Source of the DNA: Lachnospiraceae bacterium RM5
GTDB lineage: Bacteria; Bacillota; Clostridia; Lachnospirales; Lachnospiraceae
Assembly: GCA_900110975.1 (NCBI GenBank)
Contig: FOFK01000011.1
Location: 1 to 64,000 of the forward strand
Reading direction: 5' to 3'
Length of the DNA stretch: 64,000 nt
The first letter of the stretch is position 1. Every line of letters starts with the position of its first letter. The notes under the pieces were generated by a model, which saw nothing but the letters and a program-made list of their open reading frames with translations, had not been told where the DNA came from and did not search any database. Of this stretch, positions 1-9,000 are shown piece after piece. Position numbers and translations under genes: made by a program.

Positions 1-16
1 GAAAACGAAAAAATAT

Positions 17-141
17 AAAACAAGGAAGCTCCATCTAAAAAGGGGTAGTGGTGCGAAATAGATGGAAGTTTTGAGAAAGTAAAAATTGTTAAAACAAGGA
101 AGCTCCATTTAAAAAGGGGTAGTGGTGCGAAATAGATGGAA
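17..141 (+). repeat. Tandem pair of 51-bp hairpin repeats
   Basis: Two copies at 17-67 and 91-141 lie 74 bp apart and differ at one visible position. Each has an 8-bp stem (TCCATCTA / TAGATGGA in copy 1). The C-to-T change in copy 2 leaves a G-U pair, so the fold is kept. The purine-rich loop with the core GGGGTAGTGGTGCGAAA is identical in both. The pair ends about 20 bp before a small ORF. I do not recognise a known riboswitch or RNA family. It could be a duplicated structured leader RNA or a protein-binding hairpin. Confidence 0.75.
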
Positions 142-161
142 AAAAGGAGAAATAAATAATT

Positions 162-338
162 ATGGCTAAATTAGAAGAAGAACTTAGAGAAGAAATTTAT
201 AAAACAGAGAAATTATTAAAAAATGTAAATAAGGAGTTAAAGAAAGTAGATAAATGCCATGAAAAAGTAAAAGTATCTTTTAAAGGTAATTCTATGCAGG
301 CATATATTAATGAATCAGATGGTAAAAAAAATACATAA
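162..338 (+). CDS. Small charged protein of unknown function (58 aa)
   Basis: I do not recognise this protein. It is an ATG-started ORF preceded by AAGGAGA about 11 bases upstream. The first 35 or so residues are rich in Glu and Lys with heptad-like spacing (LEEELREEIYKTEKLLKNV), so a short coiled coil is likely. No signal peptide or membrane segment is visible. It sits directly after the twin hairpins and 100 bp before the MurJ-like gene. It may be the intact last gene of the polysaccharide cluster to the left or a fragment of a larger gene. The good ribosome site supports real translation. Confidence 0.5.
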   Translation: MAKLEEELREEIYKTEKLLKNVNKELKKVDKCHEKVKVSFKGNSMQAYINESDGKKNT

Positions 339-438
339 TGCAACAGATCCTATTTTACTTTTGAATCATTATAAAATATAATATTAGCGTAAAGGTAAAC
401 TATAATTACCATAATTTAGGGAGAAATGGCGAGGAATC

Positions 439-1977
439 ATGAATAAGGGTCAAGTAGAAAATAAGGTTAAAAACAATATAATAAAAGGAACACTGATAAT
501 AGTTTTATTATCTATACTTTCTAAAGTCACATCCTTTGTTGAAGAGATTGTACTTGCTGCATTTCTTGGAACAACATATAAGAGCGATGCTTACTATGCG
601 CTGTTGAGTATAAAAGATGTTATTTATCCCATGTTAAATGTGGGCGTTTGGAAGGTGTTTTTGCCGATTTATAAGGAAAAAATTGTTAATAATAAATATG
701 ATGAGGCAAATGAGATAGCAAACAATATTATTACGATTTTTACAATTGCATCACTTGTTATAACACTTTTGATGTTTGTATTTAGTGATCTGGTGGTTGT
801 TTTTCTGGCACCGGGCTTTTCAAAAACTACAAAAACTCTATGTTCTAAATTAATAAGATTGTCTGCACCGATGGATATTTTTATTGTAATATCAGCGGTT
901 TATTCAGCTATGCTTCAATGTCATAATAAATTTTTTGGAAGTCAGATAAGGGAATTTGTGTCCCATATTCCAACGATAGTTGCTGCACTTCTATTTTATA
1001 GATTTTATGGAGTATATGCTCTTGTAGTTGCTTTAATTGTGGGAAGGTTATTAAAGTATTTAATAGAACTTCCTTTTGTAAACTGGGGATATAAATATAA
1101 GCCTGCTTTAAATATCAAAAACAAAGAAATAAAAATTATGTTCAAAAGACTGCCGCCAACTATTATAGCTGAGGGAGCAAACCAGATTAATGTTTTAGTT
1201 GACGGAATAATGGCGTCTACAATACTTGTTGGAGCGGTGTCTTCCTTGCGTTATGGAAGCAAACTTACAGCAATTTTTGGAGGGCTTATTTCCGGCGCTG
1301 TTGCTACAGCTTTATTCCCACAGATAGTAGAATTCATTGCACTTGATAATGAAGAGGGGCTGTCAAAAACTATAAGAAAAATTATGGATATATTTATGCT
1401 TATAATGATACCGGTTTCCCTTGCATGTGTGATGTTTTCAAATACTATGGTAAATGCGGTATATAAAAGAGGAGCCTTTAATGACTATTCTGTGGGTATT
1501 ACATCTAAAGTGTTTGCGTGCTACAGCATAAGCATGTTTTTTATAGCCTGCAGTACCATATTAAATAACGTTTTTTTTGGTTATGGTGATACAAAAACGC
1601 CTATGTATACAAGTTTAATAAATCTGTTTTTGAATGTGTTATTTAACCTGATTCTTATGGGACCATTTGGAGTTGTGGGTGTTGCTTTATCCACGGCAAT
1701 TTCAGATATAATTATTTTTGTTTACAGGGTTATCTGTATAAATAAATATATTGAATTTGAAAATAAAAATATTATTATAGATTTTCTGAAAGTGCTGTTA
1801 ATAGCTGTAATTGCTTGTAGTTTTGCAAAAATTATTTGTATAAATATTTCTGTAAATGCATATCTGGAGCTCTTGATAGCAGGGATAAGCGGAATAAGTA
1901 CCTATTATCTTTTGGCAAAATTATTTAAGATTCAGGAAGTAAATGATATTATTGAGTATGTTTTTTATAAAAAATAG
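439..1977 (+). CDS. murJ: MurJ/MviN-type lipid flippase
   Basis: Polytopic membrane protein of 512 residues, the usual length of MurJ, with about 14 hydrophobic segments starting at residue 18. It belongs to the MVF branch of the MOP exporter superfamily, whose members flip lipid-linked precursors such as lipid II across the cytoplasmic membrane. Family-like stretches include the N-terminal KVTSFVEEIVLAAFLG and the central LRYGSKLTAIFGGLISGAVATALFP (quoted as separate pieces of one loop: LRYGSKL and GAVATALFP). The start follows GAGGAATC. A second flippase lies 106 bp downstream, so this copy may serve a surface polysaccharide rather than peptidoglycan. The family is clear; the substrate is inferred. 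Confidence 0.8.
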   Translation: MNKGQVENKVKNNIIKGTLIIVLLSILSKVTSFVEEIVLAAFLGTTYKSDAYYALLSIKDVIYPMLNVGVWKVFLPIYKEKIVNNKYDEANEIANNIITIFTIASLVITLLMFVFSDLVVVFLAPGFSKTTKTLCSKLIRLSAPMDIFIVISAVYSAMLQCHNKFFGSQIREFVSHIPTIVAALLFYRFYGVYALVVALIVGRLLKYLIELPFVNWGYKYKPALNIKNKEIKIMFKRLPPTIIAEGANQINVLVDGIMASTILVGAVSSLRYGSKLTAIFGGLISGAVATALFPQIVEFIALDNEEGLSKTIRKIMDIFMLIMIPVSLACVMFSNTMVNAVYKRGAFNDYSVGITSKVFACYSISMFFIACSTILNNVFFGYGDTKTPMYTSLINLFLNVLFNLILMGPFGVVGVALSTAISDIIIFVYRVICINKYIEFENKNIIIDFLKVLLIAVIACSFAKIICINISVNAYLELLIAGISGISTYYLLAKLFKIQEVNDIIEYVFYKK

Positions 1978-2083
1978 CGAAATATATATTGATGTTATGA
2001 TATAATAGAAAAACCAGTATAAATAAAAGTTATAATTTTACGGGGCATAAAAAATTTTACAGAGAAAGTTACAGGAAATTATA

Positions 2084-3619
2084 ATGAAAATAGAACGAAG
2101 TAAAAATGCAGGAAGAAATATTGTTTTTGGTACTTTTTTAAAGCTGTATGAGATATTACTGCCTTTCATAATGCGAACGGTTATTATGTATGAACTTGGT
2201 GTTAAATATCTTGGTCTTAACAGCTTATTTACGTCAATTCTTCAGGTACTTAATCTTGCGGAACTCGGTGTTGGTAATGCTATGGTTTTTTCCATGTACA
2301 GGCCGATTGCTGAGGACAATGCATCAAAGATCAGGGCATATTTATGTTTATATAAAAAATATTACAGGATAATTGGTGGTGTTATTTTAGTTATCGGGCT
2401 TTCAATTACACCCCTTGTTCCAAAACTTATCCGTGATGATGTTCCAAAAGGAATGAATGTATATATATTATATTTATTGAATCTTTTGGCAACTGTGCTT
2501 ACTTACTGGCTTTTTTCTTATAGAAAAAGTTTGTTGCAGGCACATCAGAGAACAGATGTTATAAGCAAAGTTACAATAGTTACAAACACTATAATGTATG
2601 CAAGTCAGATTCTGGTGCTTGTTTTATTTCAAAATTATTATTATTTTGTTATCGCAATTTTGGCTACACAGGTTATGAATAATGTTGCAACCGCGATTAT
2701 TTCAAAGAAAATGTATCCGGATTATGACCCTTATGGTGACCTTGAAAAAGAGGAGATAGATAATCTTAATCAGAGAATAAAAGATTTATTTACATCAAAA
2801 TTTGGCGGAACCATCGTAAGTTCAGCTGATACCATTGTAATTTCAGGTTTTTTGGGACTTAAAATTCTTGCGATATATCAGAATTATTTTTATATAATGA
2901 ATGCAGTTACTGGATTTATGGGAATCATTTATACATCAATACTTGCAGGTGTTGGAAACAGCATGATTGTAAAGTCGGTAGAAAAAAATAGAAAAGAATT
3001 TTATACATTTACATTTTTATTTTCATGGTTGTGTGCCATTTGTGTAAGTTGTTTTCTGGTTTTATACCAGCCGTTTATGAAGTTATGGATGGGTAAAAAA
3101 ATGCTCTTAAATGGTAAGATGATAGTGCTTTTCTGTATCTATTTCTGGACTTATGAGCTTGTAAAAATGATGAGTGTTTATAAGGATGCAGGAGGTATAT
3201 GGCATCAGGATAGATTCAGACCGTTGATTGCAGGAATTGTTAATCTGGTGATAAATGTATCTGTTGTAAAATTTATAGGACTTTATGGAATAGTATTATC
3301 AACAATTATCAGCATAATATTTATAAATATTCCATGGATTGTAAAAAATATTTTTGAGTATATATTTAAAACTTCACCAAAGAAATATTTCCTTTCTCTT
3401 TTAAATTATACCCTGGGAATTACATTGATAGCTGTAATCAACTATTTTGCCACAAATTTCATAAGAGGTGAAGGCATAATAATTATAGGAATCAAAGGTA
3501 TAATAACAGTATTGATATCTTCAATCTTTTTTGCGATTATATACTTTAAAAGCGAAAGTTTTAAGCCGGCAAAAAAACTATTGCTTAAGCTGTTGCATTT
3601 GAATAAATTAATTAAATAA
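2084..3619 (+). CDS. Wzx-like polysaccharide flippase
   Basis: Membrane protein of 511 residues with 12 to 14 hydrophobic segments, of the polysaccharide transporter (PST/Wzx-like) family in the MOP superfamily. Such proteins move undecaprenyl-linked repeat units of capsule, exopolysaccharide or teichoic-type polymers across the membrane. The N-terminal half carries the family-like pattern ELGVKYLGLNSLFTSILQ and NLAELGVGNAM. A TATAAT -10-like hexamer lies at 2001-2006, so it may have its own promoter. It ends 22 bp from the convergent HD-GYP gene and I see no terminator in that gap. No glycosyltransferase is adjacent inside the window, so the polymer is unknown. Confidence 0.8.
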   Translation: MKIERSKNAGRNIVFGTFLKLYEILLPFIMRTVIMYELGVKYLGLNSLFTSILQVLNLAELGVGNAMVFSMYRPIAEDNASKIRAYLCLYKKYYRIIGGVILVIGLSITPLVPKLIRDDVPKGMNVYILYLLNLLATVLTYWLFSYRKSLLQAHQRTDVISKVTIVTNTIMYASQILVLVLFQNYYYFVIAILATQVMNNVATAIISKKMYPDYDPYGDLEKEEIDNLNQRIKDLFTSKFGGTIVSSADTIVISGFLGLKILAIYQNYFYIMNAVTGFMGIIYTSILAGVGNSMIVKSVEKNRKEFYTFTFLFSWLCAICVSCFLVLYQPFMKLWMGKKMLLNGKMIVLFCIYFWTYELVKMMSVYKDAGGIWHQDRFRPLIAGIVNLVINVSVVKFIGLYGIVLSTIISIIFINIPWIVKNIFEYIFKTSPKKYFLSLLNYTLGITLIAVINYFATNFIRGEGIIIIGIKGIITVLISSIFFAIIYFKSESFKPAKKLLLKLLHLNKLIK

Positions 3620-3641
3620 ATCAATCATTAATAAAAAATAT

Positions 3642-5564
3642 TTATCCTGCATTCCAGTTGCTTAAGATGGCATGGACAATTTCTTTCAATGAAAATTCTT
3701 TTGCAGGTTTTGTTATGAAATCGTCGATATGTAATTTGGAAAGATTTTCTAAATTGGTATCGGCGATTTCTTTTCCAACAAGAATCATTGGAATGTTTCT
3801 ATCATATGCTATTTTACTATATTCTTTTATTTCTTCTTTTGTGAATGCATCAAAGTCAATGATAATAAGGTCTATAGAGTCATTTTTAAGAATATGTGCA
3901 ATGTTTTCATGTTTTAAAACACGCGTAATGGCATATTCGCCTGTTGAGTCAATAATGTCTGAAACTCTTGAAAGAGATTTATCATTATCCTCAATGATAG
4001 TGATATTATGCTTAACATTGTCATGCTGGCGAAGGTCATAATTTTTATCTTCATTTATGATTTCTAACATAACATCAGCAAATTCAGGATCAAATTGTGT
4101 GCCCTTGCCTTTAATAATCTCATTTTTGATAATATCCTGGTCAAGAGCATTTCTATAACTTCTGTTACTTGCCATGGCATCATATGCATCAGCAACCGCA
4201 ATAATTCTTGCGATTTTAGGAATGTTAGTTCCCTTAAGTCCATTTGGATAGCCTGTTCCATCATATCTTTCGTGATGGAATTTTGCACCGTAACAGATTT
4301 CGTTATCATTTTTATATATGTTTTTAAGGAGATGATATGAACATACGGGATGTGCCATAATCTGTTCAAACTCTTCCTGATTGAGTTTTCCAGGCTTATT
4401 AATAACGGATTCGGAAACCCTTATTTTTCCAACATCGTGCAAAAGACCTGCATTATAAATAGTTTCTCTTTCCTGATAGCTTAAGTTTAGTTTTTTTGCA
4501 ATCATCAAAGCATAGTCAGCAACTCGCTTGGAATGGCCGGATGTATAACGGTCTTTAGTATCTATTGCATAAGCAAGTGCATTAATTATCATATTATTTA
4601 AATGTTTAAGTTCGATTTGGGATTGGAGTTCTTTTTTATAGGATTCTAAAGTTTTTTTGTATGAAATAAAACAAAATACCGTGATAGTAATAAAAATTAT
4701 TAAATAAATAACAGCTTCAATATAAAGTTTATTGTAAACATCTTTATATAAATTTTTATCTTTAACGATCATTATAATATGCCAGTTATCCATTACAGTA
4801 TCAACAAAAATAGTGCATTTCCTGCCTTCATAAGTTGTATGGAAACAGCCGGTTTTAACAGATTTAATTTTTTTTAGAATTTCTTTGGAAATTTTTTCGT
4901 TAGTAATTTTTTCTCCATTTCTATTTTTATCATGGTGAGCAATAACAACACCGTTATTATCAATAAGAAAAGCATATCCTAATTTTTCTACATTTATTTG
5001 TTCTGTAATTTCCTGGATTTTTCTTAATTCTATATTTACGGATATAACACTTTTATTATCATTTAAAAGCTTGCTTATGGTAACTATTTTATTGCCGGTA
5101 TGTGCATTTATAAATGGAGAACTAAGAACAGGTTTGCCATTATTTTTTACAGCATTAATATACCAATCACGTTTGGTTGGATCATAATCATCGGAAGGAT
5201 TCCAGGAATCGCTTGACATAAATTCATCATTAATATACCCATAAATAATAGTGAAATCCCTATCTGTCTGGTTAGGAAGATGTTTTGTTTCCATAAGAAG
5301 ATAATCAGAAATCTCTTTATTAGTTCTGCCTAATTTCATCATATAATTAACACTGTTTGAAACATTTTGTATGGTATCATAACTCATCTGAAGATGTCTA
5401 TCAATTCTTTCAGATTCGTATTTTAAGCTGTTTTCACCAATTGCTTCCACGTGGTGTAAAGATTCTTTATAATTTACTGATATTGTATAAAGAATAACTG
5501 AAGACAGAAGAAAAAAGACTATTATTATTGTAATTATGAATTGTTTACCATAAGAAGTCTTCAT
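3642..5564 (-). CDS. Cache / HD-GYP sensor with C-terminal receiver-like domain
   Basis: 640 residues. A membrane segment at about 10-30, an extracellular dCache-like region to about 270 (YINDEFMSSDSWNPSDDYDP, RDWYINAV, PFINAHTG) and a second membrane segment near 280-300 form a ligand sensor. An HD-GYP domain follows, with HSKRVADYA, LLHDVGKIR and HHERYDGTGYP, the residues expected for a metal-dependent cyclic-di-GMP phosphodiesterase. The last 120 residues look like a receiver domain: acidic IIEDND, IIIDFD for the phospho-acceptor strand, ILVGKE and ITKPA for the conserved lysine. A receiver normally sits N-terminal to HD-GYP. The start follows AGGT. Expected role: controlling c-di-GMP in response to an external ligand plus a second input. 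Confidence 0.88.
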   Translation of the reverse strand: MKTSYGKQFIITIIIVFFLLSSVILYTISVNYKESLHHVEAIGENSLKYESERIDRHLQMSYDTIQNVSNSVNYMMKLGRTNKEISDYLLMETKHLPNQTDRDFTIIYGYINDEFMSSDSWNPSDDYDPTKRDWYINAVKNNGKPVLSSPFINAHTGNKIVTISKLLNDNKSVISVNIELRKIQEITEQINVEKLGYAFLIDNNGVVIAHHDKNRNGEKITNEKISKEILKKIKSVKTGCFHTTYEGRKCTIFVDTVMDNWHIIMIVKDKNLYKDVYNKLYIEAVIYLIIFITITVFCFISYKKTLESYKKELQSQIELKHLNNMIINALAYAIDTKDRYTSGHSKRVADYALMIAKKLNLSYQERETIYNAGLLHDVGKIRVSESVINKPGKLNQEEFEQIMAHPVCSYHLLKNIYKNDNEICYGAKFHHERYDGTGYPNGLKGTNIPKIARIIAVADAYDAMASNRSYRNALDQDIIKNEIIKGKGTQFDPEFADVMLEIINEDKNYDLRQHDNVKHNITIIEDNDKSLSRVSDIIDSTGEYAITRVLKHENIAHILKNDSIDLIIIDFDAFTKEEIKEYSKIAYDRNIPMILVGKEIADTNLENLSKLHIDDFITKPAKEFSLKEIVHAILSNWNAG

Positions 5565-5717
5565 AATAGTTACCTCATTAATATATACAATTTAGTTATA
5601 AAAAAATTCACGAACAAAATTTCCACGCACATAAAAACATACATTAATTGTAAAAAATTATTGGTAAAATGTATATAAAAAAATATAATAATTAATTAAT
5701 TTGTAAAAAAATTATGG

Positions 5718-5723
5718 TATAAT
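5718..5723 (+). promoter_or_regulatory. -10 element of the sirtuin transcript
   Basis: TATAAT preceded by ATGG lies just before the hairpin repeat pair. Transcription would start near 5730, giving a leader of about 210 bases containing both repeats. No convincing -35 hexamer is visible 17 bp upstream. Confidence 0.45.
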
Positions 5724-5725
5724 AT

Positions 5726-5918
5726 AACATATCAGAGTAAAAATAAGCGACTGCGAAGCAGGCATTTATTTTTACCTGATATGTTAACGAAAAAACGAAG
5801 TTTTTGAGGTTTTATCGAAGCACGTAGTGCTGAAGATAAAAGCAAGAGTAAAAATAAGCGACTGCGAAGCAGGCATTTATTTTTACCTGATATGTTAACG
5901 AAAAAACGAAGTTTTTGA
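5726..5918 (+). repeat. Duplicated 74-bp multi-hairpin element
   Basis: Identical 74-bp copies at 5734-5807 and 5845-5918. Copy 1 extends into a 20-bp stem with a one-base bulge (5726-5785: AACATATCAG and GTAAAAATAA paired with their complements). Inside each copy are mini-hairpins closed by three-base loops: CTGC-GAA-GCAG and AAAAAC-GAA-GTTTTT. Between the copies is AGCAC-GTA-GTGCT. All loops fit C-GNA-G, a motif known to make unusually stable single-stranded DNA mini-hairpins. No ORF is present. The 5565-5941 gap holds only this element and a -10 box. Confidence 0.8.
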
Positions 5919-5941
5919 ATGGATATCGAGGGTAGTTTTGT

Positions 5942-6667
5942 ATGGATGAAAAAATAAAAGAATTAAAAAATATTTTTGAAAACAGTAATTATATTGTATT
6001 TTTTGGGGGAGCAGGAGTTTCTACAGAAAGCGGAGTTCCTGATTTTAGAAGTGTTGATGGTCTTTATAATCAGAAATATGATTATCCGCCGGAGACGATA
6101 CTTAGTCATGGATTTTTTTTAAACCATACAGAAGAGTTTTATAAATTCTACAGAGATAAGCTTTTAATTGATGGAATTAAGCCAAATAAAGCACATTTGA
6201 CTCTTGCAAAGATGGAAGAAGCAGGAAAGTTAAAGGCTGTCATTACGCAGAATATTGATGGTCTTCATCAGCTGGCAGGTTCTAAAAATGTTTATGAACT
6301 TCATGGAACTGTATATAAAAATAAATGTATGAGATGTAAAAAATCTTTTGATCTTGATTATATAAAAAAAGCTGACCTTGTTCCTAAATGCAGTTTTTGC
6401 GGAGGTTTAATAAAACCTGAAGTGGTTCTGTATGAAGAAGGTTTAGATGATGATATTATGACAGGAGCCATCCATCATATTACGAAAGCAGATACTTTGA
6501 TAATTGGAGGAACCTCCCTTGCGGTTTATCCTGCAGCGGGACTTATAAGATTTTTTGGTGGAAAGAATCTTGTGCTGATAAATAAATCAAAGACACCTAT
6601 GGATAATAATGCAAACCTTGTTATACATGACAGTATAGGAAAGGTATTAGAAGAGGCATGGCAATAA
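5942..6667 (+). CDS. cobB: NAD-dependent protein deacylase (sirtuin)
   Basis: 241 residues, normal for a bacterial SIR2 protein. Visible motifs: GGAGVSTESGVPDFRS (NAD binding), TQNIDGLH with catalytic His in ELHGT, and the four-cysteine zinc module KCMRCKKSF and PKCSFCGG. IIGGTSLAVYPAAG and LINKS are the late Rossmann motifs. It removes acyl groups from protein lysines using NAD and works in the cytoplasm. It starts the rightward run of envelope genes, 21 bp before the coiled-coil protein, so it may be co-transcribed with them. Confidence 0.93.
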   Translation: MDEKIKELKNIFENSNYIVFFGGAGVSTESGVPDFRSVDGLYNQKYDYPPETILSHGFFLNHTEEFYKFYRDKLLIDGIKPNKAHLTLAKMEEAGKLKAVITQNIDGLHQLAGSKNVYELHGTVYKNKCMRCKKSFDLDYIKKADLVPKCSFCGGLIKPEVVLYEEGLDDDIMTGAIHHITKADTLIIGGTSLAVYPAAGLIRFFGGKNLVLINKSKTPMDNNANLVIHDSIGKVLEEAWQ

Positions 6668-6688
6668 ATTTAATTAGAGGATAAGTAA

Positions 6689-7771
6689 ATGGAGACGGAA
6701 AATAGTACAAAAGATATAGAGAAATTAAATAATTTACTTGGTTTGATTGAAAATGGCGAAAATATAGAACAGAAAATTAAAGATGCCAAAAAGAATATAA
6801 AGAATTTTGAAAAAGAAATAAAAAAAGAAAATTCTCTTATAGATAAAGAAAAAGAATCTGTTGTAAAAGAACAGATGGGAAAATCTACTGAGAGAGAAGA
6901 TGAAAAGATTTCTAAGTTAAATAAAAGAATCAGTTCTGAAAAAAGCAGAAAGAACAAGGCGAAAAAGCGTGGACAGAAAGAAAGAATAGAAGAAAAGACA
7001 AAAAGTTTAAGGATGAAAAACCGCGAACTTAACAGAACAATAAGAACAAAGCTTGGAGAAAATGATCTTCCTACATTTTGTAACAGTACATGGTTTTATG
7101 TATTATATTGTACAGAAGGCCTGATAGAATGGCTTATTAAACTTACATTTTTTGCTGTTATGTTTCTGCTTATTCCAATGCTTTGCGTATGTTTTGTGGA
7201 TTGGCATATCTTTTTTAAGGGATTGCTATTTATACTTGTTTTTATAATTGATTTTGCTATATACATTACGATTTTTCTTGTTACAAAAGACAGGGATAAT
7301 GGTACGCTAGAGGAATTAAGAAAAGAACGTGATGAAGTAAAAGATAATAAAAAAGAAATTAAAAAAATCAAAAAGGGCATAAAAGCTGACAAAGACGAAA
7401 GTATATATGACCTTGATTCTTATGATAAAAATATAAGAAAATATCAGGAAGAACTTGATGAGCTTGAGAAAGACAGAGAAAAGAATCTTAAGGATTTTAA
7501 GGATAATAAAAAGGATAATTTAGTTAAGGAAATTGAAGATAAGCATAACGAAGAGATAGAAAAGATTAATAAGCTTATCACTGAGGAAGAGGAAAAGGTT
7601 GTTTCATTAGAAAATGCCTTAAATGAAAATAAAGAAAAAATACAGGCAGAAAATAATGGGGCATTACCTGAAAGTCTGATTAATAAATATAAAATTAAAA
7701 AGATTATTGGATTAATTGAAAGTAAAGAAGTAAAAGACATAGAAAGTGCCGTAAATAAACTGGGAAGGTAA
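6689..7771 (+). CDS. Coiled-coil membrane protein of unknown function
   Basis: I do not recognise a family. 360 residues in three parts: a Lys/Glu-rich helical region (about 1-125), two adjacent membrane segments (about 133-200, around LTFFAVMFLLIPMLCVCFVD and GLLFILVFIIDFAIYITIFL), and a second long Lys/Glu coiled coil (about 205-340). The layout is a membrane hairpin with two cytoplasmic coiled coils. It ends 2 bp before the propeller-like gene, which implies translational coupling. A scaffolding or tethering role is possible but unproven. Confidence 0.75.
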   Translation: METENSTKDIEKLNNLLGLIENGENIEQKIKDAKKNIKNFEKEIKKENSLIDKEKESVVKEQMGKSTEREDEKISKLNKRISSEKSRKNKAKKRGQKERIEEKTKSLRMKNRELNRTIRTKLGENDLPTFCNSTWFYVLYCTEGLIEWLIKLTFFAVMFLLIPMLCVCFVDWHIFFKGLLFILVFIIDFAIYITIFLVTKDRDNGTLEELRKERDEVKDNKKEIKKIKKGIKADKDESIYDLDSYDKNIRKYQEELDELEKDREKNLKDFKDNKKDNLVKEIEDKHNEEIEKINKLITEEEEKVVSLENALNENKEKIQAENNGALPESLINKYKIKKIIGLIESKEVKDIESAVNKLGR

Positions 7772-7773
7772 TT

Positions 7774-8940
7774 ATGCAGATTAATGATGATATAACAATT
7801 GAAGGAAATGAAAAAATTGCAAGATACCGTAAAAAGAAGCTAATTGTAACTTTGATAGCGGTTGTTATAGTTTGTATACTTGCAATGCTTTTTTATTATT
7901 TTGGGATAAAAAACAGAGTATATAAAAAGTATGTTGTTGAAAATAAAATTGATATAAGTTCCGTAGGAAATGTTGGATATCTGCCATATTCTGAAGGAAT
8001 GATAAGATATAGTGCGGAGGGTGTATCTTATTATGCTGATGGTAAGGAAGTATGGAATAAATCAATCAATATGACAGATCCATGCATTGATGTCTGTGGC
8101 GATTATGTAGTTATCGCAGAAAGAGGCTCTAATGATATTGTTCTCTTTGATTTAAGCGGAAGTGAGCAGGATTTTACAGCTACATATCCTATAGTAAATG
8201 TATCAGTTTCAAAAAATGGAACAATGGCAGCTACTTTAGATGATGGCGAAGCAAACTACATTGAAATTACTACAAAAGATGGAGAAAAAATTGCATCAGG
8301 AAGAACAGTTCTTTCAGGCGACGGATATCCTATAGATGTATCTATTTCAGAAGATGGTGCAAAGGTTGTGGCATCTTATCTCTCTGTAGGTGATGGTGCG
8401 GTTAAATCTAAAGTCGTATTCTATAATTTTTCTGAAGTTGGAGAAAATGAAGTAGACAGGGTTGTGGGAGGATTCAATCAATATGAGGATTCCATTGTGC
8501 CGGATGTTGAATTCATAAATAAAAATACAGCAATAGCACTTGCGGATAATATGTTTACTATTTATGAGATAGATGAAAAACCAACAAAAAAATATGAGGA
8601 GAAATTTGAAAACGAAAAAATCATTTCATCTTTTTATAGTGATTCATACATTGGTTTTGTGCTTGAAAATGCAAAGTCCGGAGAAAATGTTATACAGGTT
8701 TATGACATCAACGGAAAGAAAATTATTTCAGATAAGACAGAATATGTTTATACGGACATTCAGTTTAATGAAAAAAATATTTTAATGTATAACGATGAAA
8801 ATATAACTATGTATTCATTCTCTTACAAGAAAATATTTGATAAAAATTATAAAGGAAAAATTGTAAAAGTTATTCCAATAAATAAAACACATATGATAGT
8901 TATATCAGATAATAAAGCAGAAATTATAAAACTAAAATAA
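7774..8940 (+). CDS. Membrane-anchored beta-propeller-like protein (DUF5711-like)
   Basis: 388 residues: a short basic cytoplasmic tail, one membrane segment at about 23-45 (LIVTLIAVVIVCILAMLFYY), then a large extracytoplasmic domain of repeating beta units (DYVVIAERGSNDIVLFDLSG, VSVSKNGTMAATL, VSISEDGAKVVASYLS, YIGFVLENA). These look like WD40/YVTN-type blades. The composition and layout resemble proteins labelled DUF5711 in clostridia; that name is from memory. It lies between the coiled-coil protein and the CvpA-like protein in one direction. Function unknown. Confidence 0.7.
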   Translation: MQINDDITIEGNEKIARYRKKKLIVTLIAVVIVCILAMLFYYFGIKNRVYKKYVVENKIDISSVGNVGYLPYSEGMIRYSAEGVSYYADGKEVWNKSINMTDPCIDVCGDYVVIAERGSNDIVLFDLSGSEQDFTATYPIVNVSVSKNGTMAATLDDGEANYIEITTKDGEKIASGRTVLSGDGYPIDVSISEDGAKVVASYLSVGDGAVKSKVVFYNFSEVGENEVDRVVGGFNQYEDSIVPDVEFINKNTAIALADNMFTIYEIDEKPTKKYEEKFENEKIISSFYSDSYIGFVLENAKSGENVIQVYDINGKKIISDKTEYVYTDIQFNEKNILMYNDENITMYSFSYKKIFDKNYKGKIVKVIPINKTHMIVISDNKAEIIKLK

Positions 8941-9000
8941 GTATTATAATATAAGGGAAAATATATAATTTAAATAATTTTTATTTTCAGAGGAGCGCTT

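Noticed and set aside
17-141. Start of a CRISPR array
   Set aside because: Only two copies, each a hairpin with a common loop, followed by a ribosome site and ORF.
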